This document shows, one piece after another, positions 7,755 to 15,428 of a DNA stretch of 64,000 nucleotides (positions are counted from its first letter, which is position 1; each line of letters begins with the position of its first letter). A program made the position numbers and the translations under genes. This DNA is from Paraburkholderia acidipaludis NBRC 101816. Its GTDB lineage: Bacteria > Pseudomonadota > Gammaproteobacteria > Burkholderiales > Burkholderiaceae. The DNA lies in the NCBI RefSeq assembly GCF_000684975.1, contig NZ_BAXZ01000027.1:1-64000 (forward strand). Reading direction: 5' to 3'. The notes under the pieces are model-generated. The model saw nothing but the letters and a program-made list of their open reading frames with translations. It searched no databases and had not been told where the DNA came from.

Positions 7755-8285
7755 ATGTCTCGAGTAGGTAAGAGCCCGATCGCGCTGCAAGGCGCAGAGG
7801 CGACGCTCAGCGACGAGAAGATTACCGTCAAGGGCCCGCTGGGTACGATTTCGCAGGCGGCGAACCGCCTCGTGAAGGTGGTGAACGACAACGGCACGCT
7901 GAAGTTCGAAGCCGCTGACGAAAGCCGCGAAGCGAATGCGATGTCGGGCACGATGCGCGCGATTGTCGCGAACATGGTGCAAGGCGTGACGAAGGGCTTC
8001 GAGCGCAAGCTGACGCTGGTTGGCGTCGGTTACCGTGCTCAGGCGCAAGGCGACAAGCTGAACCTGTCGCTGGGTTTCTCGCACCCGGTGGTGCACCAGA
8101 TGCCGGAAGGCGTCAAGGCTGAAACCCCGTCGCAAACGGAAATCGTGATCAAGGGGATCGACAAGCAGAAAGTCGGCCAAACCGCTGCCGAAGTGCGCGG
8201 TTATCGCCCGCCTGAGCCCTACAAGGGCAAGGGTGTGCGTTATGCCGACGAGGTTGTGATCCTCAAAGAAACGAAGAAGAAGTAA
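7755..8285 (+). CDS. rplF: 50S ribosomal protein L6
   Basis: L6 lies near the sarcin-ricin loop. The 176-residue protein begins MSRVGKSPI and ends with the family signature PEPYKGKGVRYADEVVILKE. Two repeated alpha/beta domains are expected and the length is right for both. Confidence 0.98.
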   Translation: MSRVGKSPIALQGAEATLSDEKITVKGPLGTISQAANRLVKVVNDNGTLKFEAADESREANAMSGTMRAIVANMVQGVTKGFERKLTLVGVGYRAQAQGDKLNLSLGFSHPVVHQMPEGVKAETPSQTEIVIKGIDKQKVGQTAAEVRGYRPPEPYKGKGVRYADEVVILKETKKK

Positions 8286-8297
8286 GGGTGCGCAATC

Positions 8298-8663
8298 ATG
8301 GATAAGACTCAATCTCGCCTGCGCCGCGCTCGTCAGACGCGTCTCAAGATCGCTGAGCTGCAGGTCGCGCGCCTGGCCGTGCATCGCACGAACACGCACA
8401 TCTATGCGCAAGTGTTCTCGCCCTGCGGCACCAAGGTGCTCGCCAGCGCGTCGACGCTCGAAGCCGAAGTGCGTGCGCAACTGGCTGACCAGTCGGGCAA
8501 GGGCGGCAACGTCGCCGCTGCCATGCTGATCGGCAAGCGTATCGCAGAAAAGGCCAAGGCTGCCGGCATCGAATCCGTCGCCTTCGACCGCTCGGGTTTC
8601 CGCTACCACGGCCGCGTCAAGGCGCTGGCTGAGGCCGCGCGTGAAGCCGGGCTCAAGTTCTAA
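8298..8663 (+). CDS. rplR: 50S ribosomal protein L18
   Basis: L18 binds 5S rRNA together with L5. The protein is 121 residues with the C-terminal motif VAFDRSGFRYHGRVKALAEAAREAGLKF, almost invariant in bacteria. The N-terminus is Arg-rich, as is usual. Confidence 0.97.
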   Translation: MDKTQSRLRRARQTRLKIAELQVARLAVHRTNTHIYAQVFSPCGTKVLASASTLEAEVRAQLADQSGKGGNVAAAMLIGKRIAEKAKAAGIESVAFDRSGFRYHGRVKALAEAAREAGLKF

Positions 8664-8677
8664 GGAAGGAATTCGTC

Positions 8678-9196
8678 ATGGCAAAGATGCAAGCGAAAGT
8701 TCAGGCTGACGAACGCGACGACGGCCTTCGCGAAAAAATGATTTCGGTCAACCGCGTGACCAAGGTCGTGAAGGGTGGCCGTATTCTCGGCTTCGCCGCA
8801 CTGACCGTGGTTGGCGACGGTGATGGCCGCGTCGGTATGGGCAAGGGCAAGGCGAAGGAAGTGCCGGTCGCTGTCCAGAAGGCGATGGAACAGGCTCGCC
8901 GCAACATGTTCAAGGTGCCGCTGAAGAACGGCACCCTGCAACACGAAGTGCACGGCAAGCACGGCGCATCGGTGGTCCTCCTCGCTCCGGCGAAGGCAGG
9001 TACCGGCGTGATCGCCGGCGGCCCGATGCGCGCCGTGTTCGACGTGATGGGCGTGCAGAACGTGGTGGCCAAGAGCCACGGCTCGACGAACCCGTACAAC
9101 CTCGTCCGTGCGACGCTGGACGGCCTGCGCAAGCAGTCGACCCCGGCCGACATCGCGGCGAAGCGCGGCAAGTCCGTCGAAGACATTCTGGGCTAA
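8678..9196 (+). CDS. rpsE: 30S ribosomal protein S5
   Basis: S5 acts in decoding accuracy and forms part of the mRNA entry site. The 172-residue protein has [30 protein letters not shown], followed by [26 protein letters not shown]. An AAGGAAGG ribosome site precedes it. Confidence 0.98.
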
Positions 9197-9207
9197 GGGT
9201 GGGCACC

Positions 9208-9390
9208 ATGTCTGAAAAAACTGTCAAGGTTCAGCTCGTCAAGAGCCTGATTGGGACCCGCGAATCGCACCGCGCCACCGTGCGCGGCCTCGGCCTGCGT
9301 CGCCTGAACTCGGTTTCCGAGCTGCAGGACACGCCGGCAGTGCGCGGCATGATCAACAAGGTCTCGTACCTCGTCAAGGTCATCGGCTAA
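9208..9390 (+). CDS. rpmD: 50S ribosomal protein L30
   Basis: L30 is a small 50S protein. The start at ATG 9208 gives 60 residues beginning [13 protein letters not shown]. The in-frame GTG at 9199 adds three residues and lies inside the GGGTGGG ribosome site, so it was rejected. The conserved [10 protein letters not shown] motif is present. Confidence 0.97.
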
Positions 9391-9420
9391 GCGGTCGACC
9401 AAAGTCTCCAGGAGTTGAAA

Positions 9421-9855
9421 ATGGAATTGAATAACCTGAAGCCGGCAGAAGGCGCGAAGCACGCAAAGCGTCGCGTCGGTCGCGGCATCGGCTCCGGCCT
9501 CGGCAAGACCGCTGGCCGTGGTCACAAGGGTCAGAAATCGCGTTCGGGCGGCTTCCACAAGGTCGGCTTCGAAGGCGGTCAGATGCCCCTGCAGCGTCGT
9601 CTGCCGAAGCGCGGCTTCACCTCGCTGACGAAGGAATTCGTCGGTGAAGTGCGCCTCGCCGACATCGAGAAGCTGCCGGTCGACGAAATCGATCTGCTGG
9701 CCCTCAAGCAGGCAGGCCTCGTTGGTGAGCTGACGAAGAGCGCGAAGATCATCGCCACCGGCGAGATCAAGCGCAAGGTCGTCGTCAAGGGTCTGGGTGC
9801 GACGAAGAACGCGCGTGCTGCGATCGAAGCAGCAGGCGGTTCTTTTGCCGAGTGA
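9421..9855 (+). CDS. rplO: 50S ribosomal protein L15
   Basis: L15 joins 50S assembly late. The protein is 144 residues, Gly- and basic-rich at the N-terminus (RRVGRGIGSGLGKTAGRGHKGQKSRSG, shown here in part), with GFEGGQMPLQRRLPKRGF. The start at ATG 9421 was chosen over TTG 9415 because GGAG (9411-9414) is spaced for it. Confidence 0.96.
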   Translation: MELNNLKPAEGAKHAKRRVGRGIGSGLGKTAGRGHKGQKSRSGGFHKVGFEGGQMPLQRRLPKRGFTSLTKEFVGEVRLADIEKLPVDEIDLLALKQAGLVGELTKSAKIIATGEIKRKVVVKGLGATKNARAAIEAAGGSFAE

Positions 9856-9914
9856 TTGTGAGTGGTGCGCGCGGGTTCGCCCGCCGTCACTAGCATCTGC
9901 ATCGGAGAAGCTAC

Positions 9915-11261
9915 TTGGCTACTAGCCCGAGTCTCGCAAAAACCGGTCGGAGCGCTCCGAAGTTCGGCGACCTGCGCCGGCGTGCAGTGTTCCTGCTGCT
10001 GGCGCTGGTCGTTTATCGCATCGGCGCGCACATTCCGGTTCCGGGCATTGATCCGGACCAGTTGGCGAAGCTCTTCCAGAGCCAGGCGGGCGGCATCCTG
10101 GGCATGTTCAACATGTTCTCGGGTGGCGCGCTGTCCCGGTTCACGATCTTTGCGCTGGGTGTGATGCCGTATATTTCGGCGTCGATCATCCTGCAGCTGA
10201 TGGCGATCGTCTCGCCGCAGCTGGAAGCGCTGAAGAAGGAAGGGCAGGCAGGACAACGCAAGATCACGCAGTACACGCGGGTCTTCACGGTGGTGCTGGC
10301 GACGTTTCAGGCGTTCGGCATTGCGGTCGCGCTGGAAAACCAGCCCGGCCTCGTGGTGGATCCGGGCATGGTGTTCCGTCTGACGACGGTTGTGACGCTC
10401 GTGACGGGCACGATGTTCCTGATGTGGCTTGGTGAGCAGATCACGGAACGCGGCCTTGGCAACGGCATCTCGATCATCATCTTCGGCGGGATCGCGGCGG
10501 GCTTCCCGAATGCGATCAGCGGTCTCTTCTCGCTGGTGCAAACCGGCTCGATGGGTCCGTTCTCAGCCATCATCGTGGTCGCGCTGATCGCGGCTGTGAC
10601 GTACCTGGTGGTGTTCATCGAACGCGGCCAGCGCAAGATCCTCGTGAACTATGCGAAGCGTCAGGTCGGCAACAAGATTTACGGCGGGCAGTCGTCCCAC
10701 CTGCCGCTGAAGTTGAACATGTCGGGTGTGATTCCGCCGATCTTCGCGTCGTCGATCATCCTGTTCCCGGCAACCATCCTGAACTGGTTCAGTTCGGGTT
10801 CGCGAAACAGCTGGTTCGCGGACACGCTGCACAACGTGGCCGAAGCTCTCAAGCCCGGCCAGCCCGTGTACGTGTTGCTGTACGCGTTGGCGATCGTGTT
10901 CTTCTGCTTCTTCTACACCGCACTGGTGTTCAACAGCAGGGAAACGGCTGACAACCTGAAAAAGAGTGGCGCGTTCGTACCTGGCATCCGCCCTGGCGAT
11001 CAAACGGCCCGTTATATCGACCGCATCCTCACGCGTCTGACGCTGGCCGGTGCGATTTATATCGTGTTCGTGTGCTTGCTGCCGGAATTTCTGGTGCTGC
11101 GCTGGAATGTGCCGTTTTATTTTGGTGGAACGTCGCTGCTGATCATTGTCGTCGTCACAATGGACTTCATGGCGCAGGTGCAGTCGTACGTGATGTCGCA
11201 ACAATATGAGTCGTTGCTCAAGAAGGCTAACTTCAAGGGCGGCGGCGTCCCGATGCGTTAA
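9915..11261 (+). CDS. secY: Preprotein translocase subunit SecY
   Basis: SecY is the channel of the Sec translocon in the inner membrane and works with SecE, SecG and SecA. The protein has 448 residues and about ten membrane segments, with the plug-region motif GGILGMFNMFSGGALS and the cytoplasmic loop NSRETADNLKKSGAFVPGIRPG. The only reasonable start is a TTG at 9915, seven bases after GGAG; a TTG start is rare and may keep synthesis low. It lies 59 bp after rplO. Confidence 0.97.
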   Translation: MATSPSLAKTGRSAPKFGDLRRRAVFLLLALVVYRIGAHIPVPGIDPDQLAKLFQSQAGGILGMFNMFSGGALSRFTIFALGVMPYISASIILQLMAIVSPQLEALKKEGQAGQRKITQYTRVFTVVLATFQAFGIAVALENQPGLVVDPGMVFRLTTVVTLVTGTMFLMWLGEQITERGLGNGISIIIFGGIAAGFPNAISGLFSLVQTGSMGPFSAIIVVALIAAVTYLVVFIERGQRKILVNYAKRQVGNKIYGGQSSHLPLKLNMSGVIPPIFASSIILFPATILNWFSSGSRNSWFADTLHNVAEALKPGQPVYVLLYALAIVFFCFFYTALVFNSRETADNLKKSGAFVPGIRPGDQTARYIDRILTRLTLAGAIYIVFVCLLPEFLVLRWNVPFYFGGTSLLIIVVVTMDFMAQVQSYVMSQQYESLLKKANFKGGGVPMR

Positions 11262-11269
11262 AAGGACCT

Positions 11270-11488
11270 ATGGCCAAAGACGATGTAATCCAGATGCAGG
11301 GTGAGGTTATCGAAAACCTCCCCAACGCTACCTTCCGGGTGAAGCTGGAGAACGGCCATGTCGTGCTGGGACATATTTCCGGAAAAATGCGGATGCACTA
11401 CATCCGCATTCTCCCGGGCGACAAGGTGACGGTTGAGTTGACGCCTTACGATCTGTCGCGTGCGCGGATCGTGTTCCGGGCGAAGTGA
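11270..11488 (+). CDS. infA: Translation initiation factor IF-1
   Basis: IF-1 occupies the A site during initiation. The 72-residue OB-fold protein begins MAKDDVIQMQGEVIENLPNA and has HISGKMRMHYIRILPGDKV and ELTPYDLSRARI. It starts 8 bp after secY with AAGGA upstream, in the usual secY-infA-rpmJ order. Confidence 0.98.
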   Translation: MAKDDVIQMQGEVIENLPNATFRVKLENGHVVLGHISGKMRMHYIRILPGDKVTVELTPYDLSRARIVFRAK

Positions 11489-11509
11489 TTTAGGAAAAAG
11501 GGTAATATC

Positions 11510-11626
11510 ATGAAAGTGATGGCATCGGTAAAGCGCATGTGCCGCAACTGCAAAATCATCAAGCGCAACGGCGTCGTTCGCGTGATCTGCAGCACGGACC
11601 CGCGCCACAAGCAGCGTCAAGGCTGA
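11510..11626 (+). CDS. rpmJ: 50S ribosomal protein L36
   Basis: L36 is a 38-residue zinc-ribbon protein. The reading frame starts at ATG 11510 and ends with TGA at 11624-11626. The metal ligands are visible as Cys11, Cys14, Cys27 and His33 in the order CX2CX12CX5H, so it is the zinc-binding form. Its sequence begins MKVMASVKRMCRNCK. It sits between infA and rpsM, the usual place. Confidence 0.97.
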   Translation: MKVMASVKRMCRNCKIIKRNGVVRVICSTDPRHKQRQG

Positions 11627-11661
11627 ATAGCGCGCTTGCGCTTTTTGTTTGAGGAAAAACA

Positions 11662-12027
11662 ATGGCTCGTATCGCAGGGGTTAACATCCCGAACCACCAG
11701 CACACTGAAATTGGCCTGACGGCGATCTTCGGTGTTGGCCGCACGCGCTCGCGCAACATTTGCGTTGCCGCTGGCGTCCCGTTTGACAAGAAGGTCAAAG
11801 ACCTGAACGACGCGGATCTCGAAAAGCTGCGTGAGGAAGTGGGCAAGTTTGTCGTCGAAGGCGATCTGCGCCGTGAAGTGACGATGAACATCAAGCGCCT
11901 GATGGACCTCGGCTGCTACCGCGGCGTGCGCCATCGCAAGGGCCTGCCCCTGCGTGGCCAGCGTACGCGTACCAACGCACGTACGCGCAAGGGTCCGCGC
12001 CGCGCAGCGCAGTCGCTGAAGAAGTAA
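11662..12027 (+). CDS. rpsM: 30S ribosomal protein S13
   Basis: S13 contacts the P-site tRNA and forms bridges to L5. The 121-residue protein starts MARIAGVNIPNHQHTEIGLT and ends with the basic RGQRTRTNARTRKGPRRAAQ tail. It heads the alpha-operon genes here. Confidence 0.98.
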   Translation: MARIAGVNIPNHQHTEIGLTAIFGVGRTRSRNICVAAGVPFDKKVKDLNDADLEKLREEVGKFVVEGDLRREVTMNIKRLMDLGCYRGVRHRKGLPLRGQRTRTNARTRKGPRRAAQSLKK

Positions 12028-12055
12028 GCGGAACTGACAGTTACAGGAAAACGTA

Positions 12056-12460
12056 ATGGCTAAGGCTTCGAACAACACCGCGGCGCAACGCGTTCGCAAG
12101 AAGGTTAAGAAGAACGTCGCCGAGGGCGTGGTTCACGTTCACGCGTCGTTCAACAACACCATCATCACGATCACCGACCGTCAGGGCAACGCGCTTGCCT
12201 GGGCAACCTCGGGCGGTCAGGGCTTCAAGGGTTCGCGCAAATCGACCCCCTTCGCAGCTCAGGTCGCAGCCGAGTCGGCTGGCCGCGTGGCGATGGAATA
12301 CGGCGTGAAGAACCTCGAAGTGCGTATCAAGGGCCCCGGTCCTGGCCGCGAGTCGGCGGTGCGCGCGCTGCATGGTCTTGGCATCAAGATCACCGCGATC
12401 TCCGACGTGACGCCGGTTCCGCACAACGGCTGCCGTCCGCCGAAGCGCCGTCGTATCTAA
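12056..12460 (+). CDS. rpsK: 30S ribosomal protein S11
   Basis: S11 forms part of the 30S platform at the E site. The protein has 134 residues, with HVHASFNNTIITITDRQGN and the C-terminal DVTPVPHNGCRPPKRRRI motif. It is followed by a strong hairpin, not directly by rpsD. Confidence 0.98.
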   Translation: MAKASNNTAAQRVRKKVKKNVAEGVVHVHASFNNTIITITDRQGNALAWATSGGQGFKGSRKSTPFAAQVAAESAGRVAMEYGVKNLEVRIKGPGPGRESAVRALHGLGIKITAISDVTPVPHNGCRPPKRRRI

Positions 12461-12472
12461 GGCGCCGCTTTT

Positions 12473-12517
12473 GCCGTCTGCCTGCGCCGCCGGTAATGGC
12501 GCGCGCAGGCAGACGGC
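12473..12517 (+). terminator. Very strong hairpin after rpsK
   Basis: The arms 12473-12487 and 12503-12517 are a perfect 15-bp inverted repeat. Another 4 bp pair inside with one bulged base and a 6-nt loop. The downstream run is only GTTATTG, so this is a poor intrinsic terminator by that criterion. It may instead be an attenuator or an RNase III-type processing site between rpsK and rpsD. Confidence 0.55.
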
Positions 12518-12612
12518 GTTATTGAATTGACTAAGCCCACCGTTCGGTTCAAAGAGCCGGACTAGCGCGAAATCGGCAGGTTTTGCGTGATCAATTATCG
12601 AAGGAAAGCAAC

Positions 12613-13236
12613 GTGGCACGTTATATCGGCCCGAAGGCCAAGCTGTCCCGCCGTGAAGGCACCGACCTCTTCCTGAAGAGCGCGCGACGCTCGCTCGCCG
12701 ACAAGTGCAAGCTCGACAGCAAGCCGGGTCAGCATGGCCGCACGTCGGGCGCCCGCACGTCGGACTACGGCACCCAGCTGCGCGAAAAGCAAAAGGTGAA
12801 GCGCATCTACGGCGTGCTCGAGCGCCAGTTCCGCCGCTACTTCGCGGAAGCGGACCGTCGCAAGGGCAACACCGGCGAAAACCTGCTGCAACTGCTCGAA
12901 TCGCGCCTCGACAATGTCGTGTACCGCATGGGCTTCGCTTCGACCCGCGCTGAAGCGCGCCAGCTCGTGGGCCACAAGGCTCTCACGCTGAACGGCGTCG
13001 TCGCGAACATCCCGTCGATGCAAGTCAAGGCAGGCGACGTCATCGCGATCCGCGAAAAGGCCAAGAAGCAGGCTCGTATCGTCGAAGCCCTGTCGCTGGC
13101 CGAGCAAGGCGGCATGGCGAGCTGGGTCGCTGTCGATGCGAAGAAGTTCGAAGGCACGTTCAAGGGCATGCCTGAGCGCAGCGACATCGCTAGCGACATC
13201 AACGAAAGCCTGATCGTCGAATTGTATTCGCGTTAA
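12613..13236 (+). CDS. rpsD: 30S ribosomal protein S4
   Basis: S4 initiates 30S assembly and, in E. coli, represses the alpha operon. The 207-residue protein begins ARYIGPKAKLSRREGTDLFL after a GTG start at 12613, which AAGGAAAG precedes. An in-frame TTG at 12583 was rejected as upstream of the conserved start. The S4 RNA-binding domain (LESRLDNVVYRMGFASTRAEARQ) lies at about residues 97-119. Confidence 0.97.
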   Translation: MARYIGPKAKLSRREGTDLFLKSARRSLADKCKLDSKPGQHGRTSGARTSDYGTQLREKQKVKRIYGVLERQFRRYFAEADRRKGNTGENLLQLLESRLDNVVYRMGFASTRAEARQLVGHKALTLNGVVANIPSMQVKAGDVIAIREKAKKQARIVEALSLAEQGGMASWVAVDAKKFEGTFKGMPERSDIASDINESLIVELYSR

Positions 13237-13247
13237 TCGGATTGACG

Positions 13248-13298
13248 GCCGGGGTCACCTCTGTGCTTCGCGCAGGAGGCTGCCTCGGCTGTTTTTTT
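13248..13298 (+). terminator. Intrinsic terminator between rpsD and rpoA
   Basis: The outer arms 13248-13255 and 13282-13289 pair over 8 bp with two G-T pairs. An inner stem of 9 bp with one bulge and a TTC loop stacks inside, and seven Ts follow at 13292-13298. This has every feature of a rho-independent terminator, yet rpoA lies 62 bp downstream on the same strand. Confidence 0.75.
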
Positions 13299-13360
13299 CA
13301 GGTTGTTGCCATCTCAGCCTTATCGGTGTAACGAGCCGAGGGTATTGAAAAGGAAAACCT

Positions 13361-14338
13361 ATGCAAACCAGTTTGTTGAAACCCAAGATCATCGCTGTGG
13401 AATCGCTCGGCGACAACCACGCGAAAGTAGTCATGGAGCCGTTCGAACGCGGCTATGGCCACACCTTGGGTAACGCGCTTCGGCGCGTGCTGCTGTCGTC
13501 GATGATCGGCTATGCGCCGACCGAAGTGACGATCGCAGGCGTCGTGCATGAGTACTCGACGCTCGACGGTGTGCAAGAGGACGTGGTCAACCTGCTGCTG
13601 AACCTGAAGGGTGTGGTGTTCAAGCTGCATAACCGTGACGAAGTGACGGTTACACTGCGCAAGGAAACCGAAGGCGTCGTGACGGCGGGCGACATCGAAC
13701 TGTCGCACGACTGCGAGGTCATCAATCCCGACCACGTGATCGCGCGTCTGACGAAGGGCGGCAAGCTCGACGTCCAGATCAAGGTCGAAAAGGGCCGCGG
13801 TTATGTACCGGGCAACGTGCGCCGTTACGGCGACGAGTCGGCCAAGATCATCGGCCGCATCGTGCTGGACGCTTCGTTCTCGCCGGTTCGCCGTGTGAGC
13901 TACGCCGTGGAAAGCGCGCGTGTCGAGCAGCGTACCGACCTCGACAAGCTCGTGATGAACATCGAAACCAACGGCGTGATCTCGCCCGAGGAAGCGATCC
14001 GCCAGTCGGCCCGCATCCTCGTGGATCAACTGTCGGTGTTCGCAGCGCTGGAAGGCACGGAAACGGCGGCGGAAGCCCCGTCGCGCGCACCGCAGATCGA
14101 CCCGATCCTGCTGCGTCCGGTGGACGATCTCGAACTCACGGTTCGCTCGGCGAACTGTCTGAAGGCCGAGAACATCTACTACATCGGCGACCTGATCCAG
14201 CGTACCGAGAACGAGTTGCTCAAGACCCCGAACCTGGGTCGCAAGTCGCTCAACGAGATCAAGGAAGTGCTCGCTTCGCGCGGTCTCACGCTCGGCATGA
14301 AGCTCGAAAACTGGCCGCCGGCTGGTCTGGACAAGTAA
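13361..14338 (+). CDS. rpoA: RNA polymerase alpha subunit
   Basis: Alpha assembles the polymerase core and its C-terminal domain binds UP elements and activators. The protein has 325 residues. The N-terminal dimerisation domain includes MEPFERGYGHTLGNALRRVLLSS (in part), and the C-terminal domain has TVRSANCLKAENIYYIGDL and LLKTPNLGRKSLNEIKEVL. It lies after a terminator-like structure, so it needs read-through or its own promoter. Confidence 0.98.
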   Translation: MQTSLLKPKIIAVESLGDNHAKVVMEPFERGYGHTLGNALRRVLLSSMIGYAPTEVTIAGVVHEYSTLDGVQEDVVNLLLNLKGVVFKLHNRDEVTVTLRKETEGVVTAGDIELSHDCEVINPDHVIARLTKGGKLDVQIKVEKGRGYVPGNVRRYGDESAKIIGRIVLDASFSPVRRVSYAVESARVEQRTDLDKLVMNIETNGVISPEEAIRQSARILVDQLSVFAALEGTETAAEAPSRAPQIDPILLRPVDDLELTVRSANCLKAENIYYIGDLIQRTENELLKTPNLGRKSLNEIKEVLASRGLTLGMKLENWPPAGLDK

Positions 14339-14352
14339 GCAAGTCTGGCACG

Positions 14353-14391
14353 GACGCGGATTTTCCTTTAAAATCCGCGTCTTGCTTTTTT
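14353..14391 (+). terminator. Intrinsic terminator between rpoA and rplQ
   Basis: GACGCGGATTTT (14353-14364) and its perfect complement (14370-14381) form a 12-bp stem with a 5-nt loop. Six Ts follow after TTGC at 14386-14391. rplQ starts 90 bp further on. Confidence 0.8.
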
Positions 14392-14481
14392 CACGTACCG
14401 GCCCGTGCTTTGGTTGTGGGGTATCAAACCCGCTGAGGCGATAGAAGAGCTGGACCAAAACTTTGTTTCAAGGAAACTGAA

Positions 14482-14874
14482 ATGCGTCACCGTCATGGTC
14501 TGCGGAAACTGAACCGCACGAGCAGCCACCGTCTGGCAATGCTCCGTAACATGTCCAACTCGCTGATCGAGCACGAAGTCATCAAGACCACGCTGCCGAA
14601 GGCGAAGGAACTCCGTAAGGTTGTCGAGCCTCTCATCACGCTCGGCAAGAAGCCGTCGCTGGCAAACCGCCGTCTGGCGTTCAACCGCCTGCGCGATCGT
14701 GACTCGGTCACGAAGCTGTTCGACGTGCTTGGTCCGCGCTTCGCGAACCGTCCGGGCGGCTACCTGCGCATCTTGAAGTTCGGTTTCCGCGTGGGCGACA
14801 ACGCTCCGATGGCACTGGTCGAACTGCTCGATCGTCCGGAAGTTGCGGAAGAGAACGTGCAAGAAGCGGAATAA
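14482..14874 (+). CDS. rplQ: 50S ribosomal protein L17
   Basis: L17 is the last gene of the alpha operon. The 130-residue protein starts MRHRHGLRKLNRTSSHRLAM and contains NSLIEHEVIKTTLPKAKELR, both family signatures. An AAGGAAA ribosome site precedes the start. Confidence 0.98.
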   Translation: MRHRHGLRKLNRTSSHRLAMLRNMSNSLIEHEVIKTTLPKAKELRKVVEPLITLGKKPSLANRRLAFNRLRDRDSVTKLFDVLGPRFANRPGGYLRILKFGFRVGDNAPMALVELLDRPEVAEENVQEAE

Positions 14875-14902
14875 GCTTCCTGCGGCGCTCCAGCCGTTAT
14901 GC

Positions 14903-14931
14903 AAAAAAGCCAGGCCTAGCCTGGCTTTTTT
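14903..14931 (+). terminator. Terminator of the ribosomal protein cluster
   Basis: A run of six As opens a perfect 13-bp inverted repeat (14903-14915 and 14919-14931) with a 3-nt loop, and the right arm ends in six Ts. The symmetry lets it work in both directions. It ends the rpsJ to rplQ cluster. Confidence 0.9.
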
Positions 14932-15095
14932 GTTTTCGGCCCTGGAATAAATGCGGTGCGCTGGTGTTTGTTCCGTGAAGTCGCGTGTGCTTTTCGCGTT
15001 GGCGCCCGCCTTCGAGCGGGCTGGCCGCGGCCGGAAAGCCTTGGCGGCCGGTGGTACGATAACGTCCAGTCTGAAGTTTTGCGCCGGAGTTCGCC

Positions 15096-15428
15096 GTGAC
15101 CCTGAATGTGACCCTGATGCTGACCACGGTGCCCGACGCCGCGACCGCCGACCGGTTGGCGGCGGGCGCGCTTGCGCAGCGGTTGGCGGCGTGTGTCACG
15201 CGGCTGGGCGCGGTTCATTCGCAGTATCACTGGCAAGGCCAGATCGAATCCGCCGACGAGATTCAACTGCTCTTCAAGACGAGCATGGCCCGCGCGGCCG
15301 ACCTCGAACAGTTCATCCAGACCCAGCATCCCTACGACACGCCTGAGATCCTCTCGTGGCAGGTCACGGCGTCGAACGCTTACGGGAAGTGGGTCAATGC
15401 CGAAACTCAGCGTCCTATCCATGTTTAA
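15096..15428 (+). CDS. cutA: CutA1-family divalent cation tolerance protein
   Basis: The 110-residue protein matches the trimeric CutA1 fold, with RLAACVTRL (about residues 28-36), YHWQGQIESADEIQLLFKT and HPYDTPEIL. CutA was named for copper tolerance in E. coli, but its biochemical role is not settled. The start is a GTG at 15096, seven bases after GGAG. Its end overlaps the dsbD start region, as cutA and dsbD are often neighbours. Confidence 0.93.
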   Translation: MTLNVTLMLTTVPDAATADRLAAGALAQRLAACVTRLGAVHSQYHWQGQIESADEIQLLFKTSMARAADLEQFIQTQHPYDTPEILSWQVTASNAYGKWVNAETQRPIHV

